From Bacillus sp. OxB-1 (lineage in GTDB: Bacteria > Bacillota > Bacilli > Bacillales_A > Planococcaceae), in contig NZ_AP013294.1 in assembly GCF_000829195.1 (NCBI RefSeq), forward strand, positions 124,001-188,000: a stretch of DNA of 64,000 nucleotides, read 5' to 3'. Of this stretch, positions 8,575 through 17,116 are shown piece after piece. The notes beneath the pieces were generated by a model. That model ran no database searches and was not told the DNA's origin. It worked only from the letters and a program-made list of their open reading frames with translations. The translations under genes were made by a program, and so were the position numbers. Every line of letters starts with the position of its first letter. The stretch's first letter is position 1.

Positions 8575-8759
8575 GAGCGATCGCCATATGGTACGTGCCC
8601 GACGCTGCAGAAAGAAGGGAACGGTTTAGGGGAAAAATGAATGCTACGGCCCGGGAAAAGAAAGCGACAGAAGCCCGGATGGAGATCATCGAACAACTGG
8701 CAAGCGAGGGAAAGACGGAAGAGGAGATTGAGCAGATCATCAGGAATTTCGGGTTGTAG
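8571..8759 (+). CDS. Small charged protein, 62 aa, coupled to the zinc-finger gene
   Basis: The ATGA overlap with the preceding stop codon and the AGAAGGAG ribosome-binding site 8 nt upstream support this as a real gene. The product starts MRAIAIWYVPD and then becomes a highly charged amphipathic helix with the pattern EEEIEQIIRNFG near the end, which resembles short helical motifs in DNA-associated or regulatory small proteins. No function is known to me. It is the last gene of the 6970-8759 cassette. Confidence 0.6.
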   Translation: MRAIAIWYVPDAAERRERFRGKMNATAREKKATEARMEIIEQLASEGKTEEEIEQIIRNFGL

Positions 8760-8811
8760 GCAGGACAGTGAAATTGCGAAGCGTTCAAAATCGGAGACCT
8801 ATGCGAAGAAA

Positions 8812-8864
8812 TGAAAAGTACCTGTGGACGAAATTATGTATGTCCCACAGGTACCTATGAATTA
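8812..8864. repeat. GTACCTGTG hairpin repeat (terminator-like)
   Basis: AAGTACCTGTGG...CCCACAGGTACCT forms a stem around a loop containing TTATGTATG. The arms share the GGTACCTGTG core with the palindromic repeats at 16.55 and 17.94 kb. It lies between convergent genes (8759 and 8862) and may terminate both. Confidence 0.5.
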
Positions 8865-9326
8865 CTTCAAAACCGGCACTTCCGCCTGCTTCACCTGGCG
8901 CGCAATCTTCTCGGTTAAACGCGTCGTCACTTTGGGCAGCACCATTTTAATGACAGGCGTCAAGACAGCTCCTGTCAAGCCGCCAGCGTTCACTTCGATC
9001 GTTCCGGTCATCGTTGTCTCTCCTGCTGTTTCTTCGGCAGTGAACGTTCCACTTCCCGTGAAGTTATCCGTGAGTCCTTTTAATTCAAACCGAATCATCG
9101 AAGGCTCTTGGAATTCCGTGATGTCCAACTCCATCTTCACGGTCTTTTTGAGCCCTTTGAAATTCCCTTCGAACGTCCAAACGGACAGATGTTCATTGAT
9201 TTGCTGATGTTCCTTGTAGGCAGGAACCAGGGTCGCCCAGTTTTCGATGTGGCTGACATAATTCCATACATGTTCTACAGAGGTCGGGATGATTACTGAA
9301 TGCGATGCGAGTGCCATACATTTCAC
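8862..9326 (-). CDS. SRPBCC family protein (CoxG-like)
   Basis: The 154-aa protein has the START/SRPBCC (Bet v1-like) hydrophobic-cavity fold. The SVIIPTSVEHVWNYVSHIENW opening and GSGTFTAEETAGETTMTGTIEVNAGG middle are typical of the CoxG (carbon monoxide dehydrogenase subunit G-like) group. Such proteins bind lipids or other hydrophobic ligands; no CO dehydrogenase genes are nearby, so the role is unknown. GTG at 9326 has GAGAAG 6 nt upstream; ATG at 9317 is the alternative. It is monocistronic. Confidence 0.8.
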   Translation of the reverse strand: MKCMALASHSVIIPTSVEHVWNYVSHIENWATLVPAYKEHQQINEHLSVWTFEGNFKGLKKTVKMELDITEFQEPSMIRFELKGLTDNFTGSGTFTAEETAGETTMTGTIEVNAGGLTGAVLTPVIKMVLPKVTTRLTEKIARQVKQAEVPVLK

Positions 9327-9408
9327 TACTTTCTTCTCTATTGTTAAGGGGCATGTCCAACTACTATTCTATCATCTTAGACCATACCTGTGCATGAATC
9401 AGGAAAAG

Positions 9409-9672
9409 TCAGTTGCCCGCGACATTCAAACACCAATCGAAATTTTCCCAAGCGGAATACCAGCCGGTGAAAAGCTCGCACGAATCATCCCAACGGACTT
9501 CGAATTTCTTCCGCCCGTCTGCCTCCACCAAATACAACGCCAGCGTAGGATCCGCCTTGGATGTCGCCAACAACATGCCGTTTTGAAGTTCTTCCTCCGT
9601 TAGCAACACATCTGAAACCGAACGCACCTGGGCTTGTTCAAATACTTGCTTGTTACTGATTCTATAATTCAT
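9409..9672 (-). CDS. Hypothetical protein, 87 aa
   Basis: I do not recognise this short acidic protein. It starts ATG after a GGAGGTTAC-type ribosome-binding site and has one predicted alpha/beta unit with several tryptophans near the C-terminus (WDDS, GWYSAWENFDWC). No signal peptide or membrane helix is visible. The good translation start and isolated position support it as real. Confidence 0.6.
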   Translation of the reverse strand: MNYRISNKQVFEQAQVRSVSDVLLTEEELQNGMLLATSKADPTLALYLVEADGRKKFEVRWDDSCELFTGWYSAWENFDWCLNVAGN

Positions 9673-9839
9673 AAGTAACCTCCAATTGGATCATTATTCT
9701 TCATATCGGTTCATACTACCTTTGCAAATTAAAGAAGTGTAGAAGTTTATTTTATATGTATTTCGTTATGAAATCAAAGGGGAAATGTGCGGGGGCTGCC
9801 TGTGCATCATGGCGATTATCCCTGATGACTTCAATTCCT

Positions 9840-11267
9840 TCATCCATTTACGATCGGCAAAGTAATGGTGACCATCGCTCCGCCAACTTCCCCATTTTCG
9901 GCACTTATTAATCCGCCATGTTTTTCGACAATGGATTTTGCGATATGAAGACCTAAACCGGCATGCCCCTTCCTCCGGCTGCCTTGATAAAAAGAATCAA
10001 ACAGCTTTGTTATTTCTCCTGTATGAAAACCGGGGCCGTCATCAGCTATTGTGATAGTGATCCGCTCCTCCACTATATTGACATTAAAGAGAATCTCACC
10101 TTGATCGACGAAACGCAAACTGTTGGAAATCAAATTATCAAAAACCTGTGTCAACCTGCATGGGTCGGCATATATATTCCCCTCCTTTTCACGCTCATCT
10201 TGTATATTCCCGGCAAACCGAACATCCTCCTTCGCACAAAGGAGCTCATAATCTTCCATCTTTTCAATAAAAAACTCAACAGGATCCATTGCTACTTTGT
10301 CCACTTCAAACAAATCGCTTTCCAATATCGCTGTTTCATTTAGATCCTGTACAAGTTTCACTGCATGTGCCATATTCTTTTTAATGACTGGAATATATCG
10401 TTCAAATCGGTTAATTCCTTTTTTATGCGCTTCTTCCAACCCTTCGACATGGCCTTGGATGATCGTTAAAGGAGTCCGAATATCATGAGCCAATGCTGCG
10501 ATCGCTTCCTTCCTCTGCTTTTGCAAATCCCACTCACGTTGCAGAGAGTCAGACAATTCATCCCTCATCTGTTCAAAGGCTATGGTCAATTCCCTCACTT
10601 CTGTAATGTTTCCAGAGTCATCAAACGCGAATTCCAAGTTTCTATCGCGGATGGATGAAGTTGCCTCCATCAACTGACCTAGCGGCTTTTTCAATTGAAG
10701 GCTCAACCTCCTCACAAACAAGATCGTAAAAAGGACTATGTATAAAAAAGGGGTCAACAGAAAAAGGAATGTAATCGTTTTCACTACCACCGCTTCTGAT
10801 TCCTCGATCGGCGTTACCTTCAACGTATAATATAAGAGCAACACCCCTTGCAAAGAGCCCTCCTCCGATAAAATCGGTATGTATTTTTCAAAATAATTGC
10901 CGGGTCCATCTTTCACTAAGTTCAAACTTTCCAATAGCCGATTTCTTGTCACATCGGTTTCATCCGAAATACTGCCGTATTGATAAACACCATTTTCATT
11001 GACGACCTTATACTTAAATCCTTCCTCCGGGATAATTTGCTCCAATAGCTCCTCGCCTGATTCTTTCATTAAACCGTCACTTTCCTGCTTTACCTGTTCC
11101 TCAATCGAAGGAATCATTTTCTCATAATGGTTTGCATGATGCGTTTTATCTTCGCCAATGAAGAGCAAAGCACCCCATGTAACAAGTGTACACCCAAAGC
11201 TAACAAGTAGAATTTTCACAATCAGCCGGTGAAGCATGCTTTTGATCGATACCGTTTTCATCCCCAC
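9840..11267 (-). CDS. Membrane sensor histidine kinase
   Basis: This 475-aa kinase senses an external or membrane signal and phosphorylates the response regulator encoded just upstream. Domains in order: TM1 at about 15-36, an extracytoplasmic region of about 120 residues with a PDC-like mix, TM2 at about 160-186, HAMP at about 187-240, HisKA with H261 in ALAHDIRTPL, then HATPase_c with NLISNSLRF (N box), DDGPGF (G1) and GHAGLGLHIAK (G2). The start overlaps the regulator's stop by 10 bp, so the two are translationally coupled. The signal is unknown. The divergent neighbour is a DUF418 membrane protein, a plausible target. Confidence 0.93.
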   Translation of the reverse strand: MGMKTVSIKSMLHRLIVKILLVSFGCTLVTWGALLFIGEDKTHHANHYEKMIPSIEEQVKQESDGLMKESGEELLEQIIPEEGFKYKVVNENGVYQYGSISDETDVTRNRLLESLNLVKDGPGNYFEKYIPILSEEGSLQGVLLLYYTLKVTPIEESEAVVVKTITFLFLLTPFLYIVLFTILFVRRLSLQLKKPLGQLMEATSSIRDRNLEFAFDDSGNITEVRELTIAFEQMRDELSDSLQREWDLQKQRKEAIAALAHDIRTPLTIIQGHVEGLEEAHKKGINRFERYIPVIKKNMAHAVKLVQDLNETAILESDLFEVDKVAMDPVEFFIEKMEDYELLCAKEDVRFAGNIQDEREKEGNIYADPCRLTQVFDNLISNSLRFVDQGEILFNVNIVEERITITIADDGPGFHTGEITKLFDSFYQGSRRKGHAGLGLHIAKSIVEKHGGLISAENGEVGGAMVTITLPIVNG

Positions 11268-11941
11268 TTATACCCTACTCCCCAAACAGTTTGTATAAAT
11301 GCGGCAGTCGGATCGATTTCCTGGAACTTTGCTCTAATTTTCTTTATATGTTCCGTTACGGTCGTATCGTCACCATCCGCGTCAAGCCCCCAAACCCGTT
11401 CGTATATATGAGACCTCGAAAACACTTGCCCTCTATGCAAGGATAGAAACCATACGATGGAAAATTGCTTGCTCGTCAATTCTACATCTATTCCGTTCAG
11501 CCTTACTGAACGGCCTTTATAATCAATGGTCATCGCTCCAAATTGGAGTTCTGTTTTTTCTTTCTCCTCTATTTTTCGTCTTTCCCGTCTTAAATGGGCA
11601 TGGACTCTCGCTTTTAATTCCGACAAGCTGAATGGCTTTACGATATAATCATCTCCGCCGACGACGAGTCCTTTCACCCGATTTGTTTCATCCTGGCAAG
11701 CACTTAAAAAGATGATCGGTCCACGAACGACAGAACGGATTTGTTCGCACACTTCAAAACCATCCAATCCGTCCATCATGACATCCAGCAGTACGATATC
11801 CGGCTTTTTTGCTGCCTCTTTAATCGCGCGCTCACCGTCAAAAGCAGTGAGTATCTCATATCCTTCATCTTCAAGTGCATCTTTAATAAAGGAAACAATC
11901 TCTTCCTCATCATCTACAATTAAAATTGTTTCTTTCGCCAT
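11258..11941 (-). CDS. OmpR/PhoB family response regulator
   Basis: The 227-aa protein has a receiver domain (residues 1-120; acidic pocket D10/D11, phospho-acceptor D53 in VLLDVMMDG, K at about 103 in DYIVKPF) and a C-terminal winged-helix trans_reg domain (about 130-225, ELTSKQFSIVWFL, VWGVGYKWG). It would bind DNA on phosphorylation by the coupled kinase. The gene is divergent from the DUF418 gene across a 125-bp spacer that probably contains its operator, but I see no clear direct repeat there. Confidence 0.95.
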   Translation of the reverse strand: MAKETILIVDDEEEIVSFIKDALEDEGYEILTAFDGERAIKEAAKKPDIVLLDVMMDGLDGFEVCEQIRSVVRGPIIFLSACQDETNRVKGLVVGGDDYIVKPFSLSELKARVHAHLRRERRKIEEKEKTELQFGAMTIDYKGRSVRLNGIDVELTSKQFSIVWFLSLHRGQVFSRSHIYERVWGLDADGDDTTVTEHIKKIRAKFQEIDPTAAFIQTVWGVGYKWG

Positions 11942-12066
11942 TTTGCATCTTTCCTTTTTCTTTAATCATACCTTTCAATTCTAACGAAAGTATAAGATTC
12001 TCCGTTATACTTCCTTTATCCTCTACTTGTATTCTATAGCTATCAAGGGAAATAGGAGGATATCTG

Positions 12067-13236
12067 ATGAAACGTATAGAAGTTTTAGATGGTTTGCGTG
12101 GTTTTGCTTTACTTGGAATTTTAATTGTGAACATTAACTTTTTCAACGAATCTCTAATGGCAATAAGCCTTGGCGGGTTGCCTGTAGCCGGGGGGGTGAA
12201 TGACACAATTAAAACAATATCCGCTCTGTTCGTTGAAGGCAAATTCCTTTCATTATTTTCTTTTTTGTTCGGATACGGTGCGGTGATTTTATATTCAAAT
12301 GCGGAAGCTAACGGAAGAAAATTCACTCCAATGTTTATCAGAAGAATGCTCGCTCTGCTTTTCTTCGGCGTTTTACACGGCATTTTCATTTGGCATGGGG
12401 ATATTTTAACAAGCTATGCTTTGATGGGCCTTTTTCTATTGCCATTCATGCGCCGCAGCCCGAAAACGACTCTTATTTGGTCTATCGCTTTAACATTGCT
12501 CATCCCAGTCATCATGGCATTATTTATGGTTGTAGGCAGCCTAACGGAGGTCGAGAATACCAAAAATATGTACACGATTGATCCGTCACAAATCATGGCT
12601 TTTCAACAGGAGGATCAACGGATTTACGGGGAAGGGACCTATATGGAGATGACAGTGAAGCGGATGAACGATTATATCTCCAGCTTACTGAACATGATAT
12701 TATTTTTCCCGCAAATTTTAGGCATTTTTTTATTGGGAGCTTATTTCGCGAAGCGGAAGTTATTTGAAGACATGTATAGTAAAAAGGATACCTTCGTTAA
12801 ATTAGGATGGATTGGCGGCATTGCCGGGATTGCATCCACTATTCCACGGATGCTAGTGGATTCTTCCAATTCGTTACTGGATATTGGAAGTGTCTTCATC
12901 GGCGCGCCATTGCTTATGCTTTCCTACGTTTCTATTTTCTCCATTGTTTTCATGAAACGTCCTAAGTATTTGCACTTTTTCACTTATCCCGGGAAGATGG
13001 CGTTTTCGATGTACATTTTGCAATCAGTTATCTGCAGTCTTGTTTTTTACAGTTATGGCCTCGGCCTTTTTGGAAAATTAACATTATGGCAAACGACTGC
13101 AATCGCGCTACTCATCTTCGGACTGCAGTCTGTCATCGGGAAAATATGGTTGCATCGTTTCAGAACCGGTCCTTTGGAATATGTATGGAGAATTTTATAT
13201 AAAGGGAAACATGCTTTAAGACGCGAAGCATATTGA
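12067..13236 (+). CDS. DUF418 domain-containing membrane protein (YeiB-like)
   Basis: The 389-aa protein opens with KRIEVLDGLRGFALLGILIVN, the YeiB/DUF418 signature, and has about nine or ten hydrophobic segments. The C-terminal part has the family's TYPGKMAFSMYILQS motif and FGPLEYVWR-like end (TGPLEYVWR). Family members are acyltransferase-like membrane proteins without a firm function. The start follows AGGAGG by 8 nt. Placement divergent to the two-component genes suggests that system controls it. Confidence 0.88.
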   Translation: MKRIEVLDGLRGFALLGILIVNINFFNESLMAISLGGLPVAGGVNDTIKTISALFVEGKFLSLFSFLFGYGAVILYSNAEANGRKFTPMFIRRMLALLFFGVLHGIFIWHGDILTSYALMGLFLLPFMRRSPKTTLIWSIALTLLIPVIMALFMVVGSLTEVENTKNMYTIDPSQIMAFQQEDQRIYGEGTYMEMTVKRMNDYISSLLNMILFFPQILGIFLLGAYFAKRKLFEDMYSKKDTFVKLGWIGGIAGIASTIPRMLVDSSNSLLDIGSVFIGAPLLMLSYVSIFSIVFMKRPKYLHFFTYPGKMAFSMYILQSVICSLVFYSYGLGLFGKLTLWQTTAIALLIFGLQSVIGKIWLHRFRTGPLEYVWRILYKGKHALRREAY

Positions 13237-13249
13237 ACACAGCGAAAAA

Positions 13250-13322
13250 AGTGTAAGGTGCCAGGTCCCTAAACTATTCTGAATTAAGTCGGAACCTGGT
13301 ACCTCTCACTAGTACCTCTCAC
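13250..13322. repeat. GGTGCCAGGT...ACCTGGTACC hairpin repeat
   Basis: AGGTGCCAGGTCCC and GGAACCTGGTACCT form imperfect arms around TAAACTATTCTGAATTAAGTC. A short direct repeat of TACCTCTCACTA follows. It lies just after the DUF418 stop codon and is related in arm sequence to the other GGTACCTG repeats in the window. Confidence 0.5.
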
Positions 13323-13364
13323 TATTTTTCATTTCACGCAGACGAATTATCGTATGTCATGTAG

Positions 13365-13607
13365 GACGTACAGTTTTGGCTATATACGAAGTTTCATCCG
13401 GACACCAGCCGCGATCAATACATAGCTGATTACCCGAACATCATCGTATTTGGGGATGAATTCGGCCAAGGTGGATATGCCCCTTCCTTCATCACAGATT
13501 GGCTTGACCACCGTATGAAGGAAGGGCGGATCGTACAGGTTCACGGGATGATTCGGTTTACCGATTCCTATGCGGAAGAAGTAATGAAGATGTTGCAAGA
13601 ATCGTAA
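13365..13607 (+). pseudogene. C-terminal fragment of an unidentified protein
   Basis: An open frame of 80 codons runs from just after a TAG (13362) to TAA at 13607. The first in-frame ATG lies more than halfway along. It reads like real protein: VQFWLYTKFHPD, YPNIIVFGDEFGQGG, then a regular helix ending in AEEVMKMLQES. Composition and lack of a start suggest the 3' remnant of a longer gene, of a family I cannot name. Five-prime sequence up to the hairpin repeat at 13250-13322 shows no continuation. Confidence 0.5.
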
Positions 13608-13705
13608 TCAGGTTCATGTAAAGCTCGCTATTCAAGCCGGCTTTCCTGAAAAAGGAACGGGTGCCATGCATTCGTTCCTTCCATTTACTAGCAACAGCAA
13701 ATTCA

Positions 13706-14746
13706 TTACCGATCCATATTCCTAATATCCTCAATCAGCTGTTCAACACTTTCCTTTTTCGTTGCCCAGCTCGTACAAAATCTCACAACACTTTGCGTAT
13801 CATCGACCTTCTCCCAATAGGAAAAAGAATAGCTCCCGCTCAATTCACTTAACACATCATTCGGCAAAATGGGAAACTGTTGATTTGTCTTGGAATCATA
13901 TCGTAATGAAAACCCTTTTTCAACAAACGCCTCCCGAATCATCATTGCCATGTCCACGGCATGCTTGGAAATCTCATAGTAAAGGCCATCTTCAAACAAG
14001 GCCTCAAACTGGATCCCTAATAATCTTCCCTTAGCGAGCAATCCGCCTTTTTGTTTGATTATATACCGAAAGTCTTTTTTTAGGTCATCATTTGTAATGA
14101 CAACAGCTTCTCCGAACAAAGCTCCTATCTTCGTCCCGCCGATATAGAATACATCACAAAGTCTTGCGATATCCGCCAACGATAGATCGTTGTCTATTGC
14201 AGCGAGTCCATATCCCAATCGAGCCCCATCCATAAATAATGGCAACCCACATTCGCGGCAAACTTTGCTCAATTCCTCCAGTTCGGATTTGCTATAAGTC
14301 GTCCCATTCTCGGAAGGGTGGGAGATGTAAACCAAACCCGGCTGTACCATATGTTCATGAGTGGCATCATTCCAATGAGCCTCATATAATTCTTTTACTT
14401 GTTTTGCTTTAATTTTCCCATCATCACTCGGCAACGTAAGCACTTTATGTCCAGTCGCTTCAATTGCCCCCGATTCATGTCCCGCGATATGACCCGTAAT
14501 GGCAGAAACCGCTCCTTGATGCGGGCGCAATATGGATGATATAATCGCAGTATTCGCCTGCGTTCCACCCACCAAGAAGTGTACATCTGCATCCTCCATA
14601 TCACACGCTTTTCGAATATAGCCCCTGGCTCTTTCACAATAGTCGTCCACACCGTATCCAGGCGTCTGTACCTCATTCGTTTCCAGTAGCCGTTTCAGAA
14701 TTTGTTCATGCGTACCTTCTAAATAATCACTTTCAAAACGTATCAT
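13706..14746 (-). CDS. Low-specificity threonine aldolase family (PLP-dependent beta-eliminating lyase fold)
   Basis: The 346-aa enzyme is a fold-type I PLP protein of the threonine aldolase group, cleaving threonine or allo-threonine to glycine and acetaldehyde. Visible motifs are SDYLEGTHEQIL at the N-terminus, HFLVGGTQANT (about 56-66), ISHPSENGTTYS, MDGARLGYGLA with D173 and R176 (PLP contacts), and YIGGTKIGALFGEA with the Schiff-base lysine at about K206. The length agrees with the family. It is monocistronic; substrate specificity cannot be read. Confidence 0.88.
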   Translation of the reverse strand: MIRFESDYLEGTHEQILKRLLETNEVQTPGYGVDDYCERARGYIRKACDMEDADVHFLVGGTQANTAIISSILRPHQGAVSAITGHIAGHESGAIEATGHKVLTLPSDDGKIKAKQVKELYEAHWNDATHEHMVQPGLVYISHPSENGTTYSKSELEELSKVCRECGLPLFMDGARLGYGLAAIDNDLSLADIARLCDVFYIGGTKIGALFGEAVVITNDDLKKDFRYIIKQKGGLLAKGRLLGIQFEALFEDGLYYEISKHAVDMAMMIREAFVEKGFSLRYDSKTNQQFPILPNDVLSELSGSYSFSYWEKVDDTQSVVRFCTSWATKKESVEQLIEDIRNMDR

Positions 14747-14902
14747 CTATAATCCATCCACCCTTGCATTAGTTTCGTTAACACCACTTTTTAAGTATAT
14801 CTTGCCGGAGTGACAAAAATATACTTACAGTCACACTTTTTTGTGTTGCTATCATGAATTAATTCTAACGGATAGGTGGAGTTAAAAGGGAGGGGCTATA
14901 CA

Positions 14903-15109
14903 ATGACAGCCAAGTCACTAGCGGATTACCAAAAAGAATATGAACGAATCATCTTTTTCGACCAGCCGCAAAAGGATATACTGTTAGCTGGGCTAATGAC
15001 CGAAATGGAAAAACAATTCAAGCTTCCCATGCGAAGTAAGGAATGGAAAAAGGAAAACCAAAAGATTATAGCGATGTACCGAAAAATATGTATAACACGA
15101 ACGCTGTGA
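14903..15109 (+). CDS. Small hypothetical protein, 68 aa
   Basis: ATG at 14903 is preceded by AGGGAGGGG with an 8-nt gap, so translation looks efficient; the frame is open further 5' but without a site. The product (MTAKSLADYQKEYERI..., rich in K, E, Q) is a soluble helical protein without membrane segments or cysteine motif. I do not know its function. It is divergent from the aldolase gene. Confidence 0.6.
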   Translation: MTAKSLADYQKEYERIIFFDQPQKDILLAGLMTEMEKQFKLPMRSKEWKKENQKIIAMYRKICITRTL

Positions 15110-15167
15110 AGATCGGCCCACTAAGACCACCTTTTTTTACGTCCGATTGTGCGTTCATCCTGATGAA

Positions 15168-15231
15168 ATGAAAACAAGTGGCAGCTCCGTTATCGCGAAA
15201 GTTGTCACTAACACGGGGCTCCGCCACTTGC
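15168..15231 (-). terminator. Long hairpin terminator after the methyltransferase gene
   Basis: CAAGTGGCAGCTCCGT pairs imperfectly with ACGGGGCTCCGCCACTTG around a 20-nt loop. On the minus strand the stem is followed by TTTTCATTTC, about 125 bp beyond the methyltransferase stop codon. Confidence 0.5.
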
Positions 15232-15355
15232 TACATCATTTCTGCTCTGTTTGCCTCGAGCAAGAAAACTAGCTCGTCAATTACATCTCATAGTAAAATT
15301 ATATTGAGGATTTTAGAGACACCTGATATCCTTAATTATACAAAAAAATAATCGG

Positions 15356-15928
15356 TTAATCCGTTTTCTGCGCAATGAGCATGTATAGAGACTCCGACGG
15401 GAAATATTTCTCCGTTACATGGAATCCTGCTTCTTTCATTTCTCGCTCCATTCCTTCCATAGTAATCCGAGGTCCTTTATTAGAACTTCCTTTTGGTTCG
15501 AGTTCCAGACAGATCAGATAGCCTTCTGTTTTCAATACATTTCTCATTTGCCGTAACAATGGTCCCAACGGCTGAATTTCATGCAATACCAGGGAAGCAA
15601 TAATCATATCGATAGTTCCATCAGGTAAAGAAAGTTCCTCCATACTTTTTTGCACCGGAACAATATTCGTAAGCTGCTCCTTCAAGGCTTTCTCTTTTAT
15701 TATTTCCAGCATTGTAGCATCGATATCTAAGGCGTATACTTTGCCCACGGTCTTCTTCGCCACCGGGATGGAAAAATAACCGGTTCCGGCGCCAAAGTCC
15801 AAGATGCTGTCCGTTTCTTTTAAAGGAATCATGTTCAGCAGCTGTTCCGGGGAAAATTCTTTTCTTCGTTCGGGACTTTCCAAGTACGATACCTTTCCTT
15901 TGCTATGCTTGCCATGTGGGTGATGCAT
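15356..15928 (-). CDS. Class I SAM-dependent methyltransferase
   Basis: The 190-aa enzyme has the Rossmann-type methyltransferase order: motif I ILDFGAGTGYFSIP (about 42-55), YALDIDATML (motif II), and LPDGTIDMIIASLVLHEI (motif IV region). A His-rich start, MHHPHGKHSKGKVSYLESPERR, resembles members linked to metal or arsenic-type contexts, but the substrate is unknown. It lies downstream of the Rrf2-type regulator on the same strand, about 110 bp apart, and is probably in its regulon. Confidence 0.82.
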   Translation of the reverse strand: MHHPHGKHSKGKVSYLESPERRKEFSPEQLLNMIPLKETDSILDFGAGTGYFSIPVAKKTVGKVYALDIDATMLEIIKEKALKEQLTNIVPVQKSMEELSLPDGTIDMIIASLVLHEIQPLGPLLRQMRNVLKTEGYLICLELEPKGSSNKGPRITMEGMEREMKEAGFHVTEKYFPSESLYMLIAQKTD

Positions 15929-16041
15929 AGATATCCTCCTTTGTTAGCAGCAGGTTAAACGTGCTGTTGATCCTCGTTGAATTTTTCTTCGGTCAGTGCT
16001 GCGATCACGGATAAGGCAGCCATACTGCCTTCTGCCGCTGG

Positions 16042-16443
16042 TTACTTCTGTTTGGATTCTGCCTCTTTAGCAATGTCGATCAAAAGCTTCGATTTCAATT
16101 CACTTTTCATATTTTCCTCTGCCTGCCACATGACTTTCTCAATCAAGCAGCCTTCATGATGAATGGAGCAGTCGAATAAGCTTGCATCTCCTTCAATCGC
16201 ATGAATAACATCTAAAAAGGAAATTTCCTGTTTGGTTCTAGAGATTTTATAGCCCCCCTTCGCTCCGGGTGTCGACTCGATCAAACCGGCTTTCGCAAGT
16301 TTGGTTAATATTTTAGAAAGGTACGTCGGGGAAAGATGTTGCATTTCGGCTAATTCCTGCACTCCCACCAAGCTCTCCCTAGGCTGTAGTATCAAATGCA
16401 CCATTGTGTGCAGGGCGTAGTTTGTCGCGTTTGAATACTTCAT
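16042..16443 (-). CDS. Rrf2 family transcriptional regulator
   Basis: The 133-aa regulator starts at ATG 16443, with AAGGAGG at the right distance; longer in-frame starts are ignored. MKYSNATNYALHTMVHL is the Rrf2 N-terminus. The winged helix follows, with LAEMQHLSPTYLSKILTKLAKAGLIES as recognition part and GAKGGYKISR as wing. Only two cysteines (DCSIHHEGCL, about 91 and 98) are in the sensor loop, compared with the three that bind Fe-S in IscR/NsrR, so it is nearer the YwnA/YwgB-like type. It probably controls itself and the methyltransferase downstream. Confidence 0.85.
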   Translation of the reverse strand: MKYSNATNYALHTMVHLILQPRESLVGVQELAEMQHLSPTYLSKILTKLAKAGLIESTPGAKGGYKISRTKQEISFLDVIHAIEGDASLFDCSIHHEGCLIEKVMWQAEENMKSELKSKLLIDIAKEAESKQK

Positions 16444-16534
16444 ACATATCCTCCTTCCCATTGCGGATATTAAAGACTCATGATATCTCTAATTAGAAAT
16501 AGATTATCACCATACGTGAAGGAAGTCAACTAAT

Positions 16535-16648
16535 AACAGGTACCAATAACAGGTGCCTGTGCATCGCACAATTCAGAAACAATTTGAAATATTCCTGAAT
16601 TCAGTGATGCACAGGTACCTTATTCAAATAGGTACCTGTGCATCGCAC
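16535..16648. repeat. Palindromic GGTACCTGTGCATCGC repeat cluster
   Basis: A roughly 70-bp palindrome (16552-16620) has arms GGTGCCTGTGCATCGC and GTGATGCACAGGTACC and internal ATTCAGAAAC/CCTGAATTCAG. Another half-arm, GGTACCTGTGCATCGC, follows at 16631-16646, and a partial AACAGGTACC precedes. A close second copy lies at 17941-18010. No open frame is present. It looks like a small non-autonomous (MITE/REP-like) element. Confidence 0.7.
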
Positions 16649-16674
16649 TTTGTAAGCTTATAGCCTATTATTTA

Positions 16675-16716
16675 TGAAGACGGCGGGAGTCGAACGTGCG
16701 TCCAGAGGCCTCCACC
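16675..16716 (-). other. Imperfect copy of the ssrA 3' end (attachment-site scar)
   Basis: TGAAGACGGCGGGAGTCGAAC and the following GTGCGTCCAGAGGCCTCCA match the 3' terminal 40 nt of ssrA (19138-19178) in the same orientation, with about five differences. Many phages and islands integrate at the ssrA 3' end and leave such a duplicate on the far side. It marks the left edge of the 16.68-19.14 kb island. No integrase remains. Confidence 0.75.
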
Positions 16717-16720
16717 ACAA

Positions 16721-17116
16721 TCATTCTGCAATGGATGAATCTTCCGGATAATAAAGCTCCTTCCGCAAACAAACGTCCTTATGCCTCAATGTTTCACCCT
16801 CAAACCGCAGCCAAATTTCATCATCCGCCATGACACCATGCGTTTTTCGAACAATGCCCCAGCGATTATATGCTTGCATGCCAAGACTTTGGAGTAGTTC
16901 GTCGGCATTGGCGCGAGTAGGGGGGAAAGTGCGCCATTTCAACCATTTCTCCAGTTCTTCTGTTGTAATATGCCCCTCCATATTTGGAGAAAACTGTTTA
17001 TTGAAGTCACTAATATAATTAATGACATATGGTGTTCCGCCATTCGATGGTTTTAAGTCTACATGCGCAATCACTTCATCCATCCACATCACATCAAACT
17101 TCATATAATCAATCAT
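16721..17116 (-). CDS. Partner protein of the HipA-like kinase (unrecognised family)
   Basis: ATG at 17116 is chosen; it overlaps the kinase stop codon by 8 bp, with GAAG in reach, so the pair is translationally coupled. The 131-aa product has no family name I can give. It opens with FDVMWMDEVIAHV and contains a segment RTFPPTRANADELLQSLGM leading to YNRWGIVRKTHGVMADDEIWLRF. It is soluble and mixed in charge. Being invariably small and coupled, it could be the antidote or a substrate-binding subunit, but it is not a recognisable HipB (no helix-turn-helix). Confidence 0.65.
   Translation of the reverse strand: MIDYMKFDVMWMDEVIAHVDLKPSNGGTPYVINYISDFNKQFSPNMEGHITTEELEKWLKWRTFPPTRANADELLQSLGMQAYNRWGIVRKTHGVMADDEIWLRFEGETLRHKDVCLRKELYYPEDSSIAE

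Noticed and set aside
15955..16041. Short frame after the Rrf2 stop, same phase, ending TEEKFNEDQQHV
   Set aside because: It could be a 22-codon peptide or a remnant of a longer Rrf2 neighbour, but there is no clear ribosome-binding site, and it is too short to support.
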